From positions 32,528 through 96,527 of the forward strand of contig CANQYW010000004.1 of assembly GCA_947628185.1 (NCBI GenBank): a stretch of 64,000 bases of DNA, in the 5' to 3' direction. The position numbers were made by a program, and so were the translations under genes. Below the pieces are notes generated by a model, which was not told the DNA's origin, did no database searches, and worked only from the letters and a program-made list of their open reading frames with translations. Below, piece after piece: positions 47,322 to 55,335 of this stretch. Every line of letters begins with the position of its first letter. Positions within the stretch are counted from its first letter, which is position 1. The stretch is from an uncultured Oscillospiraceae bacterium (lineage in GTDB: Bacteria > Bacillota > Clostridia > Oscillospirales > Oscillospiraceae).

Positions 47322-48371
47322 TTAGTCCTCATTATCGCCGCCATCATCGTCAGCGGGGTCCTCATCGTGTTTCTCGGTCCTCGTGAACCCGGAGAGGGGT
47401 GAGAGCTGGGCCGCCTCCCGGAGGCCCTCATTTTCCACGTGCGTGTATATCTCTGTGGTGTTGAGGTGTTCGTGGCCCAACAGTTCCTGCAAGGTCCGGA
47501 CATCGACGCCGCTGTGGAGCATGAGGGTGGCGGCGGTGTGGCGGAGCTTGTGGGAGGAATACTTCGTACTGTCGATCCCGGCGGCGGAGAGGTGCTTTTT
47601 GACGAGGGCGTGTACCGTGGAGGTGCTTATCCTGGTCCTGCGGGTGGAGAGGAACAGCGCCCGGGTGTCTACCGCCGCGATAGTCTTGCGCACAGCCAGG
47701 TAGTCGTTTATCGCCTCGACACAGGCGTCATTCAGGTACACCACGCGCTCCTTGTTTCCCTTGCCCAGCACCCGGAGGTGGTCAGGCCGCACATCTGATA
47801 AGTTGAGTCCCACAAGTTCCGATATACGCAGGCCGCAGTTGAGAAAAATTGTCAATATGCAGAAGTCGCGCTCCCGGTTGGCGCCCTCGACGTTATCTAA
47901 AAGCGCCATGGACTCCTCAAGGCTCAAGTATCTCGGCAGGGACTTCATTATCTTCGGCGAGTCCAGGTCCTGGATGGGGTTTGATTCCAGCTGTTTCGTC
48001 TTCACGGTGAGATACTTATAGAACGACCGTATGGTGGCGATCTTCCTCGCACGGGAGGCGGAGTTTATGCCGTACTCGGTATCATGGGCGTTTTGATTTC
48101 TGACCCGGTCCCGGGACATGAACCCGAGGTAGTCGTAGACGTCCGTTATGGTGATGGAGGAGACGAACTTGAGGTCGATATCGGAGATGGAGATATCCTC
48201 AAGCGCCGAGGACCTGGGCACGACGCCTTTTACGATCTTCATATATCTAAAAAATGTCCGCAGGTCGAGATAGTACTCATCAACTGTCTTCTTGGAGTGA
48301 CCCTTGACGGTCTCGTGATAGATAAGAAAGCTCCTGATGATCTCCGGAGCCTCAGTCCTGTAGTCTGACAT
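47322..48371 (-). CDS. XerC/XerD-type tyrosine recombinase
   Basis: 349 residues. The N-terminal SAM-like DNA-binding domain (to ~145) is followed by the catalytic domain with all the usual residues: Arg in CGLRISEL, Lys in GKGNKERVV, HKLRH, the His of LLGHEHL, and the Tyr nucleophile in IYTHV. A very acidic tail (about 25 residues) follows. It resembles the XerA/XerD enzymes that resolve chromosome dimers at dif rather than a phage integrase. It lies directly downstream of radA on the same strand. The TTATGTAAAC repeats 1.5 kb away are of the type such enzymes bind; a link is inference. Confidence 0.88.
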   Translation of the reverse strand: MSDYRTEAPEIIRSFLIYHETVKGHSKKTVDEYYLDLRTFFRYMKIVKGVVPRSSALEDISISDIDLKFVSSITITDVYDYLGFMSRDRVRNQNAHDTEYGINSASRARKIATIRSFYKYLTVKTKQLESNPIQDLDSPKIMKSLPRYLSLEESMALLDNVEGANRERDFCILTIFLNCGLRISELVGLNLSDVRPDHLRVLGKGNKERVVYLNDACVEAINDYLAVRKTIAAVDTRALFLSTRRTRISTSTVHALVKKHLSAAGIDSTKYSSHKLRHTAATLMLHSGVDVRTLQELLGHEHLNTTEIYTHVENEGLREAAQLSPLSGFTRTEKHDEDPADDDGGDNED

Positions 48372-48448
48372 ATTTTCACCTCATTAGTAGTAAACCAGGG
48401 AGGGGAAGGTTTTCGCAAAGGCGTTCTTTGGAAAAAGCACATGGATAA

Positions 48449-48474
48449 TTGAACAAAATAAAAATTTTGTTCAA
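48449..48474. repeat. perfect 11-bp inverted repeat upstream of the recombinase gene
   Basis: TTGAACAAAAT (48449-48459) and ATTTTGTTCAA (48464-48474) around four A. It lies between the end of radA and the start of the recombinase gene. It may be an operator or a weak hairpin; it has no T run after it and is spaced too widely for a LexA box. Confidence 0.8.
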
Positions 48475-48497
48475 ATCAGGGGAGGCTTAACTGGGGT

Positions 48498-49871
48498 TCA
48501 AACCCCAAGCAACAGGCCCATTGCCTCCCGGATACTGCGGGCCTCGAACACCTTGAGGTCCGCCGGCACGTTGAATCTATTCCTTGACGATCTTGGTATT
48601 ATGACTTTTTTAAATCCGTGCCGCGCGATCTCACTAAGGCGCTGTTCTGTGTTGGCCGCCGAACGGAGCTCACCGGTGAGACCCACCTCGCCAAACGCCG
48701 CCAGGTCGTCAGGTATCGGTATGTCCCTAAAGCTGGACGCCATGGCCAGCACCGCCGCCAGGTCCGCCGCCGGTTCATTTATGTATAGTCCGCCGATGAC
48801 ATTTACGTAAGCGTCGCAGTTGCCGATCCTCAGGCCGCCGCGTTTCTCTAAGACCGCCAGGAGCAGCATCCCTCGGTTGTAGTCAAGCCCATTTGATGTC
48901 CTGCGCGGCACGTTGAAACTTGTGGGCGTCAGCAGCGCCTGGATCTCCGCCAAGACCGGCCTTGAGCCCTCCATGATGCAGGCCACACAGGTGCCAGGCG
49001 TATTCTGGGGCCTGCCGGAGAGCAGCATCTCCGACGGGTTCGGCACCTCGCGGAGGCCGTCCCGGACCATCTCAAAGACACCGATCTCATTGGTTGAGCC
49101 AAATCTATTTTTTGCCGCCCGCAGGACGCGGTAATTTGCGGATTGCTCGCCCTCAAAATATAGCACGCAATCGACCATATGCTCCAGCACCTTCGGGCCC
49201 GCTATGGCGCCCGCCTTGTTCACGTGACCTATCACAAATACGGTGACACCGCTGGACTTGGCGAGGCGCATGAGCGCCAGCGTACACTCCTTCACCTGTC
49301 CGACGCTGCCCGGCGCGCTGGTGAGCTCCGAGGAGTAGAGCGTCTGTATGGAGTCGATTATCAAAAGTTCCGGCTCCGCCTCCTCGGCGGCGTCAAGTAT
49401 ATCCGTGAGGTTTGTCTCCGACAAGACCAGAAGATTATCGGTGGTGACCGAGAGCCTGTCCGCCCGGGACTTGAGCTGGCGCTCGGACTCCTCGCCGGTG
49501 ACGTAGAGTATGCTGTGGGAACTGCCGATATACTCGCAGATCTGTAAAAGCAGCGTCGATTTTCCGATGCCCGGCGCGCCGCCCACCAGCACCAGGGAGC
49601 CCCGGACAACACCGCCGCCCAGGACCCTGTCAAGTTCGCCCATACCCGTCGGGAACCTCAACTCCTGCGCGCCGCTGACCTCCCGGAGCCTCACCGGATT
49701 TTTATTGCCGCGAGGGGCCGCGGCGGAGGCGGGTTTCTGTGGGCGCTTATCCTCCTTCTGGACGGGCTGTTCCACAAGCGTGTTCCAGGACCCGCAGGCC
49801 GGACACTGGCCCATCCACCTGGGGTATTCGTTGCCGCACTCCGTGCAGTAAAATATCGACTTCGCCTTCAT
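48498..49871 (-). CDS. radA: DNA repair protein RadA
   Basis: RecA-like helicase that helps branch migration. 457 residues: zinc finger CTECGNEYPRWMGQCPACGSW at 9-29, Walker A GGAPGIGKST near residue 95, the RadA-only motif KNRFGSTNEIGVF, and a Lon-like C-terminal domain. ATG 49871 has GGAGGCACGA before it. The stop lies in the short palindrome TGGGGTT-TG-AACCCCA. The upstream gap with the TTATGT repeats must hold or influence its promoter. Confidence 0.95.
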   Translation of the reverse strand: MKAKSIFYCTECGNEYPRWMGQCPACGSWNTLVEQPVQKEDKRPQKPASAAAPRGNKNPVRLREVSGAQELRFPTGMGELDRVLGGGVVRGSLVLVGGAPGIGKSTLLLQICEYIGSSHSILYVTGEESERQLKSRADRLSVTTDNLLVLSETNLTDILDAAEEAEPELLIIDSIQTLYSSELTSAPGSVGQVKECTLALMRLAKSSGVTVFVIGHVNKAGAIAGPKVLEHMVDCVLYFEGEQSANYRVLRAAKNRFGSTNEIGVFEMVRDGLREVPNPSEMLLSGRPQNTPGTCVACIMEGSRPVLAEIQALLTPTSFNVPRRTSNGLDYNRGMLLLAVLEKRGGLRIGNCDAYVNVIGGLYINEPAADLAAVLAMASSFRDIPIPDDLAAFGEVGLTGELRSAANTEQRLSEIARHGFKKVIIPRSSRNRFNVPADLKVFEARSIREAMGLLLGV

Positions 49872-49883
49872 TCGTGCCTCCAG

Positions 49884-50002
49884 TTATGTAAACCACATGT
49901 ATTATGTAAATTTCTAATTGGGACATTTTGAATTATGTTAACTAATTAACAATTATGTAAACCCACTTATTATGTTATGTAAATCTGCAAATTATGTCAA
50001 CC
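49884..50002 (+). repeat. array of seven TTATGT(A/T/C)AA repeats, dif half-site-like
   Basis: TTATGT occurs, all on the + strand, at 49884, 49902, 49933, 49953, 49970, 49975 and 49992. Extended forms are TTATGTAAACC (twice), TTATGTAAATT, TTATGTTAACT, TTATGTAAATC and TTATGTCAACC. The XerD-side arm of dif is TTATGTAAACT in Bacillus and TTATGTTAAAT in E. coli, so these look like XerD half-sites. Spacing is mostly 17-20 bases. I see no XerC-side arm at the proper 6-base distance for any copy. The array fills the radA-cwlD gap. Confidence 0.75.
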
Positions 50003-50707
50003 TATAAACTGCATGTACCCTCCGAATATCAATGCTGCCAATTTTACCTGGTATCCCCCGTCCTCCAAAAGCGCCGCCTCCGCCGGGTTTGAGAGGAACC
50101 CGCACTCTATGAGCACCGCGGGACACTCCACGGCATTCATTAGAAATATGGTGCTGCCTATCCTTGTGGCTGTACGGCTCGATGGCGAGAGGTGCTCCTG
50201 TAGGAGTCCCTGTATCAGCGTAGCAAATTCCTCGCTGCCCTCCGTCCCCGCGAAAAACGCCTGGCTGCCGCGGGGCCCGGGGCTCGTGAAGTTGTTCTGG
50301 TGGATACTGAGGAGGACGGCGTTGTCGATGGAGGTTATGAGTTCCACCCTGGCGCGCTGGTCGGCGACCTTCTTCGCTCTGATGGTGGTGGCGCTCTCGG
50401 GGTAGTCTATGTCCTCGGTGTCCCTCGTCATCACCGGGACGACCCCATAGAGCCCGGCAATGTCCCGGAGCTTTAGGGAGATCTCGAGGTTTATGCCGCT
50501 CTCGCACCTACCTGTGACCGAAACCGCCCCGCCGTCGGCGCCGCCGTGGCCGGGGTCGATTATAAGCGTCCGGGCGTTGCGCCGGATGGCGCAGGCGGGC
50601 TCCGCCGCTGCCGGCCGGGCTTTCAGCCCCTCCGAAACACCGATAACGGCGAACGCCGCGATGATGCACCCAGTTAGCGCCAGCTTGAACCAGAAAGCGT
50701 TTTTCAA
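49997..50707 (-). CDS. cwlD: N-acetylmuramoyl-L-alanine amidase CwlD
   Basis: 236 residues with an N-terminal membrane anchor or signal (about 5-23) and an Amidase_3 domain: IIDPGHGGADGG, the zinc His of SIHQNNF, and VLIECGFLSNP with the catalytic Glu. CwlD acts in the making of muramic lactam in the spore cortex, needed for germination. The start is probably TTG 50707 behind AAGGGGAG, part of which lies in a leader hairpin (50716-50747). Convergence of sporulation genes here (cotJ further on) supports the role. Confidence 0.88.
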   Translation of the reverse strand: MKNAFWFKLALTGCIIAAFAVIGVSEGLKARPAAAEPACAIRRNARTLIIDPGHGGADGGAVSVTGRCESGINLEISLKLRDIAGLYGVVPVMTRDTEDIDYPESATTIRAKKVADQRARVELITSIDNAVLLSIHQNNFTSPGPRGSQAFFAGTEGSEEFATLIQGLLQEHLSPSSRTATRIGSTIFLMNAVECPAVLIECGFLSNPAEAALLEDGGYQVKLAALIFGGYMQFIG

Positions 50708-50895
50708 GTTACCACTCCCCTTCCGAAAAAGACTATTCGGGGAGGGGCTTTTCTATGTCTCTTCCTCAATATAACACATATTGCGTCTCTTTTCCAGTGG
50801 AAATACTATATGAGTCGATTTTTACTGTGAGGCGTCCAACCAAAATAATAACTAAAATTCGATTATATGCACCTATTTTTCGTGAGTTTTGAGTG

Positions 50896-50924
50896 TTTAC
50901 AACAGGGGCCAATAGTCATAAAAT
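50896..50924 (+). promoter_or_regulatory. sigma-A promoter of the antiporter operon
   Basis: TTTACA (50896-50901), 17 bases, TAAAAT (50919-50924), 33 bases before mrpE. The rest of the 50.71-50.95 kb gap shows no gene. Confidence 0.75.
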
Positions 50925-50957
50925 AGTGCGGATGAAAAATAAGGGAGGCGGTTTTGT

Positions 50958-51422
50958 TTGTTTATACTCTTTTTCATCGTGTGGGTCGCGCTGAACTCCA
51001 AGCTCAACTGGGAGGTCGCCATCTTCGGCGTCATCATATCGGGGGCGCTCTTTGTCTTCTGCTGTAAGTTCATGCACTACAGCATAGAGCGCGATAAGTA
51101 CCACATGAAGAGGCTCCTCAGGCTCGTGAGGATACTCCCGGTGCTGGTGGGTGAGATCTTCAAATCCGCCTTCGCCCTCCTCCCCTACATCTACCGGGGC
51201 AAGACGCCGCGACCGATAGTCGCGAGATTTAAGCCCGAGAACATCACCACCGAGGCCGGCCAGGCGATGCTGGCAAACTGCATCACCATGACGCCCGGTA
51301 CGATAACCGGCAGCCTCAAGGACGGGGAGTACCTTGTACACTGCCTCGATGAGTCCATGGCCCAGGGGCTCGGCTCCAGCTCCTTCGTGAGGGCCATAGA
51401 GAGATGGGAGGAGAAGAAGTGA
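50958..51422 (+). CDS. mrpE: Mrp/Mbh antiporter subunit E
   Basis: 154 residues of the MnhE/MbhA family: two or three membrane segments at the start, then LPVLVGEIFKSAFALLPYI, and the soluble part with MLANCITMTPGTITGSLKDG, the family core. The start is TTG 50958, nine bases after AAGGGAGG. First gene of a ten-gene overlapping operon for a multi-subunit cation/proton antiporter. Its stop overlaps the GTG of mrpF. Confidence 0.92.
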   Translation: MFILFFIVWVALNSKLNWEVAIFGVIISGALFVFCCKFMHYSIERDKYHMKRLLRLVRILPVLVGEIFKSAFALLPYIYRGKTPRPIVARFKPENITTEAGQAMLANCITMTPGTITGSLKDGEYLVHCLDESMAQGLGSSSFVRAIERWEEKK

Positions 51423-51805
51423 ACCCTCTTGAGACGTTAGCGCCATCTGTGATGACCTGCTCCATGGTGGTGCTCTCGGCGTGCATCTTAGCTACGTTCC
51501 TTCGGACCATTATAGGCCCCAGGATGTCTGACAGGATCATCGGTGTCAACATGATAGGCACACAGGCCGTGTGCGTGATAGTTTGCCTCACGCTCAGGCT
51601 CAACGAGAACTGGCTGGCGGACATCGCCATAATATACGCCATGTTCAGTTTCCTCTCCGTGGCGGTGCTCACGAAGATGGACATCGGCGTGTACCGGGAG
51701 TGGCGGGACAACCAGAGAAAGAGCCGCGAACGGGACAGGATTAACAAGGAGAACATAGCCGCCGGCAGGAACGGCAGGCAGAGGAGGAGGAAGAAAACGT
51801 CATGA
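51419..51805 (+). CDS. mrpF: Mrp/Mbh antiporter subunit F
   Basis: 128 residues with three membrane segments in the first 90 (SMVVLSACILATFLRTIIGPRMSDRI is the family core) and a very basic tail. I chose GTG 51419 (MNPLETLAPSVMT), behind GGGAGGAGAA and overlapping the mrpE stop as GTGA; an ATG at 51404 would lie within the ribosome site. Confidence 0.9.
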   Translation: MNPLETLAPSVMTCSMVVLSACILATFLRTIIGPRMSDRIIGVNMIGTQAVCVIVCLTLRLNENWLADIAIIYAMFSFLSVAVLTKMDIGVYREWRDNQRKSRERDRINKENIAAGRNGRQRRRKKTS

Positions 51806-52218
51806 TCATGAACTGGGTCCGTTTCATTCTCGGCACCGGGTGCCTCCTATTTGGGCTCTTTTTCTTTGTGAGCTCCATCGTGGGGAATTACCGCTTTAAG
51901 TTCGCCCTGAACCGTATGCACTCTGCGGCCCTGGGCGACACCCTGGGGCTCCTGGGCATAATCTCCGGCATCAGCCTCTACAACGGTTTCAACGCCGTGA
52001 CGCTGAAGTTCATAATAGTTGTGGCGCTCATCTGGCTGACCAGCCCCGTCTCAAGCCACCTCATAATGCTCATGGAGATATCCAACGGGCGCTATATCAG
52101 CGAGTCGCGTCTCCCCACTGACGAGGAGGGCTTTGAGAACTACAGCGTGGACATAAAGCGCGAGGCCCTGCGGCGGCACTACCAGCAGGGACAGGGCGGA
52201 GAGGAGAACAAGAAATGA
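51802..52218 (+). CDS. mrpG: Mrp/Mbh antiporter subunit G
   Basis: 138 residues of the MnhG/MbhC family: three membrane segments, the core RMHSAALGDTLGLLGII and ALIWLTSPVSSHLIM. A hydrophilic tail of ~35 residues follows. Overlaps mrpF by 4 bases (ATGA). Confidence 0.9.
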   Translation: MIMNWVRFILGTGCLLFGLFFFVSSIVGNYRFKFALNRMHSAALGDTLGLLGIISGISLYNGFNAVTLKFIIVVALIWLTSPVSSHLIMLMEISNGRYISESRLPTDEEGFENYSVDIKREALRRHYQQGQGGEENKK

Positions 52219-52499
52219 CACTCTTAGAAGGTATACTCCTATCGTTCCTCATAGTCTGCGCCATATCGGTGAGCCTCACAAAGAATCTGCTGACGTCCAT
52301 CGTGATCTACATGAGTTTCAGCATAGTCATGAGCGTGGTGTGGCTGACGCTTGAGGCGCCGGATCTGGCCATAACAGAGGCCGCCGTGGGCGCGGGCGTC
52401 ACGAGCCTCCTCTTTTTTGCGACGCTCAAAAAGATACACGCCATAAAAGCGGAGGGCGTGGCGAAGGACGAGCCGCAGGAGGAGAAGAATGAAAAGTAA
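52215..52499 (+). CDS. DUF4040/MbhD-like antiporter subunit
   Basis: 94 residues with three membrane segments; PDLAITEAAVGAGVTS is the hallmark of DUF4040, which corresponds to MbhD or to part of the long MrpA C-terminus. As a separate small gene it points to the Mbh-like subunit arrangement. Overlaps both neighbours. Confidence 0.88.
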   Translation: MTLLEGILLSFLIVCAISVSLTKNLLTSIVIYMSFSIVMSVVWLTLEAPDLAITEAAVGAGVTSLLFFATLKKIHAIKAEGVAKDEPQEEKNEK

Positions 52500-53451
52500 C
52501 GGCATATTCGCGAAATTAAGTAGGTTCGTGGAGGGCGAGTCCCTTACCGAGGATGATCTCCGCTTGGGCGGCGATAAGCCTGAGGTCCCGGATACTGACA
52601 GCCCCGAGAACCGCTGGCTCACCTCCGTGCAGGACACCGAACTGCCTGTATACACAAGGGTCGAGCTCTGGTTCTCAAGGAAGGGCCTGGAGGTATTCAA
52701 CAATGTGTACCGGGTGGCGGCTGTTATAATCTGCCTCACGCTCATCGGCGTACTGCTGTCGGTGGTGGTCTTCCTGCCGCCCTTCGGCAGCCCGGACAAC
52801 CCCGCTGTAAATGAGGTTGTGGCGCGGTACATCTCGAAGGCCATAGAGGAGACGGGGACCGTCAACGCCGTCTCCGGCATGATATCCGCCTACAGGGGAT
52901 TCGACACCCTGGGCGAGGCCCACGTCCTCTTCACCGCCGCCTGCAGCGTCATAATACTCCTCCGGGTGGACCCCTCCGCGAGGCGCCATGGCCGGCTCTC
53001 CGAGAATGTCGGCAAGGACATGGAGTTTGAGCCCAACGGGGATATAATCCTGCGCCAGGCGGCAAAGCTCCTGGTCCCCATGGCCTTCATCTTCGGCCTC
53101 TACGTCATACTGAACGGCACATCCTCCCCCGGCGGCGGGTTCTCCGGCGGGGCGCTCATCGGCGCGGGGCTCATCCTCAACTCCGTGGCCTTCGGTTTCC
53201 GCCGCACGGAGAGGTTCTTCAATGAGGAGGTCTACCACATCGTCAAGACCACCTGCCTCACCATCTACGCGCTCCTGATGGCGTACTTCATCTACATGGG
53301 CGCGAATGGCCTCGATAACCACATCTGGCTTGGCATACCCGGCAATATCATAAGCGGCGGCATCATCCTGCCGATAAACGTGGCGGTGGGATTTGAGGTG
53401 GCCTGCACGCTCTACTGTTTCTACACGTTATTCCGTAAGGGAGGTATGTAA
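52489..53451 (+). CDS. mrpB: fused MbhE-like and MrpB/MnhB-like subunit
   Basis: 320 residues. After a ~65-residue polar start come an MbhE-like part (PAVNEVVARYISKAIEETGTV, then YRGFDTLGEAHVLFTAA) and an MnhB domain (AAKLLVPMAFIFGLYVILNGTSSPGGGFSGG to the end). In Mbh complexes these are separate proteins MbhE and MbhF. The single open frame here makes a fusion clear. Overlaps the DUF4040 gene by 11 bases; mrpC begins on the next base after its stop. Confidence 0.88.
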   Translation: MKSNGIFAKLSRFVEGESLTEDDLRLGGDKPEVPDTDSPENRWLTSVQDTELPVYTRVELWFSRKGLEVFNNVYRVAAVIICLTLIGVLLSVVVFLPPFGSPDNPAVNEVVARYISKAIEETGTVNAVSGMISAYRGFDTLGEAHVLFTAACSVIILLRVDPSARRHGRLSENVGKDMEFEPNGDIILRQAAKLLVPMAFIFGLYVILNGTSSPGGGFSGGALIGAGLILNSVAFGFRRTERFFNEEVYHIVKTTCLTIYALLMAYFIYMGANGLDNHIWLGIPGNIISGGIILPINVAVGFEVACTLYCFYTLFRKGGM

Positions 53452-53826
53452 ATGCTCTCCAATCTATTCATAAATTACTATGAGACCGCCGCGGTGATAC
53501 TCTTCGGCGTCGGGTTCACAACGCTGCTGATGCAGAGGAACCTACTGAAGAAGATAATCGGTTTTAACTTCATGGACAGCGCCATCTATCTATTCCTGGC
53601 CTCCAAGGGGTATATCGCGGGGCGCATAGCGCCTGTCATAGTGAATGGCGACACGGACCCGTCACATTATGTAAACCCCATCCCCACAGGTCTTGTGCTC
53701 ACCGGCATTGTGGTGTCCGTCAGCGTGACGGCGTTTCTCCTGGCCCTGACATGCCGCCTCTACGACAGGTACCACACACTCGACATAGATGAGATAACAT
53801 ATCTCTCCCGAAAGGGGCGGGATTGA
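53452..53826 (+). CDS. mrpC: Mrp/Mbh antiporter subunit C (NuoK-like)
   Basis: 124 residues with three membrane segments as in NuoK/MrpC: AAVILFGVGFTTLLMQRNLLKKIIGFNFMDS, then DPSHYVNPIPTGLVLTGIVVSVSVTAFLLAL. The rare-codon stretch TTATGTAAACC at 53667 encodes part of HYVNP. Immediately after mrpB; TGATG overlap with the next gene. Confidence 0.92.
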   Translation: MLSNLFINYYETAAVILFGVGFTTLLMQRNLLKKIIGFNFMDSAIYLFLASKGYIAGRIAPVIVNGDTDPSHYVNPIPTGLVLTGIVVSVSVTAFLLALTCRLYDRYHTLDIDEITYLSRKGRD

Positions 53827-55325
53827 TGGAGCTTGTACAGAATTTTCCATTTATAACCATAGTGTTCAGCCTCACCTGCGGCGTGTTCTGCGCGGTCTTT
53901 CACGGCAACGGCGCGAAGCGGCTCTGCATCGCCTGGCTCACCGCCTCGTTTTTGATGTCCGCGGCGACTCTCGCCTACACACTCCAGAGTGGGGAGTATT
54001 ACATCTACTACATGGGCCGGTGGAGCGCCCCCTGGGGCAACGAGATACGGGTGGGAGTCCTGGAGGCACTGATGGCCACGTTCTTCTCCGGCGTCATGCT
54101 CTGCTCGATCCTCGGCGGCATGAGCCACATCTTTGAGGACTGCGACGCGGAGAAGACGAACCTATATTTCACCATGATCTCCCTGCTCATGAGTTCCCTG
54201 TTCGCCCTCATATACACAAACGACCTATTCACCGCCTACGTGTTCGTTGAGATAAACACTATGGCCTCCTGCGCCCTCGTCATGCTAAAGAGCTCGGGGG
54301 CGACGCTCGTGGCCACCACGAGATACCTCATAATGAGCCTCCTGGGGTCCGGCCTATTCCTTCTGGGCGTGGTCACGCTCTACGGCATAACCGGCCACCT
54401 CCTCATGGAGGACATCGGCCGTGAGGTGCGGGAAATTTTCCGCGAGGGCACCTATTCCCTGCCCCTCACCGTTATAATAGGGCTCTTCTCTGTGGGGCTG
54501 GCCGTAAAGAGCGCTCTTTTCCCCTTCCACAGCTGGCTGCCCGACGCCCACAGCAACGCCACCTCCGCCTCCAGCGCCGTGCTCTCTGGCCTTGTGCTCA
54601 AGGGCTATATCATCGTGCTCATCAAGATAATCTACAGGATATTCGGCTTTGAGATAATAGTCTCCGAGCGCATGGAGGACTTTCTCTTTGTGTTCGGCAT
54701 ATTGGCGATGGTCCTGGGCTCCGTCGCCGCGTTGAGGGAGCGGGACCTCAAGCGGATGCTGGCCTACTCATCAGTGGCGCAGGTGGGGTATATATATGTG
54801 GGCATTGGCCTCAACACCGAGGCCGGCATGGCCGCCGCCTGCATACAGATAATTGCCCACGCCATAACAAAACCCATGCTCTTCTGCGCCGCCGGTGGGT
54901 TCATGCAGGTGTCCGGCGGCAGCAAGGCCATGGCTGACATGCGCGGCGCCGGCCGGCGGGACCCCTTGGGGGGTGTGGCCTTCACCGTGGGCGCCATGTC
55001 CATGATCGGCATACCGTTCTTCGCCGGGTTCGTCACGAAGTTCCACCTGGCCGAGGGGGCACTCACCTCCACGACCCCCAGGATGGTCATAGCCGTGGCC
55101 GCGCTCATCATCAGCACTATCCTCAACGCCATGTACTACATCCCGGCGGTGTTCAACATCTTCTCCCCCCGCACCGACGGCAAATTTGCGGACGTGCGGA
55201 TACAGCCCAGGTTTGACTACACCTTCGCGATGACGGCGTTTATCATAGCGAATATCTGCTTTGGCTCCTTCTCACGGTTCTTCGTGGACGCCATCCGCGA
55301 GGGCCTTGGGATGTTCGGGATATAG
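53826..55325 (+). CDS. mrpD: antiporter-type subunit 1 (MrpD/NuoN family)
   Basis: 499 residues, about 14 membrane segments. The conserved membrane Glu (TAYVFVEINTMAS) and the Lys of the half-channel (VGLAVKSALFPFHSWLPDAHSNATSASSAVLSG) are both present, as needed for proton or cation transfer. ATG 53826 lies in TTGATGG over the mrpC stop. First of four such subunits in a row. Confidence 0.92.
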   Translation: MELVQNFPFITIVFSLTCGVFCAVFHGNGAKRLCIAWLTASFLMSAATLAYTLQSGEYYIYYMGRWSAPWGNEIRVGVLEALMATFFSGVMLCSILGGMSHIFEDCDAEKTNLYFTMISLLMSSLFALIYTNDLFTAYVFVEINTMASCALVMLKSSGATLVATTRYLIMSLLGSGLFLLGVVTLYGITGHLLMEDIGREVREIFREGTYSLPLTVIIGLFSVGLAVKSALFPFHSWLPDAHSNATSASSAVLSGLVLKGYIIVLIKIIYRIFGFEIIVSERMEDFLFVFGILAMVLGSVAALRERDLKRMLAYSSVAQVGYIYVGIGLNTEAGMAAACIQIIAHAITKPMLFCAAGGFMQVSGGSKAMADMRGAGRRDPLGGVAFTVGAMSMIGIPFFAGFVTKFHLAEGALTSTTPRMVIAVAALIISTILNAMYYIPAVFNIFSPRTDGKFADVRIQPRFDYTFAMTAFIIANICFGSFSRFFVDAIREGLGMFGI

Positions 55326-55335
55326 GAGGGTCATC

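Noticed and set aside
47322..48371. Phage or integrative-element integrase
   Set aside because: It lies beside radA with no excisionase, tRNA target or phage genes, and has the Xer-type length and motifs.
48498..48514. LexA-type operator near the radA end
   Set aside because: The palindrome TGGGGTT-TG-AACCCCA has no GAAC-N4-GTTC spacing and covers the stop codon, so it is not a likely SOS box.
49884..50002. CRISPR array
   Set aside because: Repeats are only ~9-11 bases, spacing is uneven (5-31 bases), and no cas genes are present.
49884..50002. A complete dif site
   Set aside because: No copy has a XerC-type arm ending ATAA six bases upstream; only the XerD-like half is repeated.
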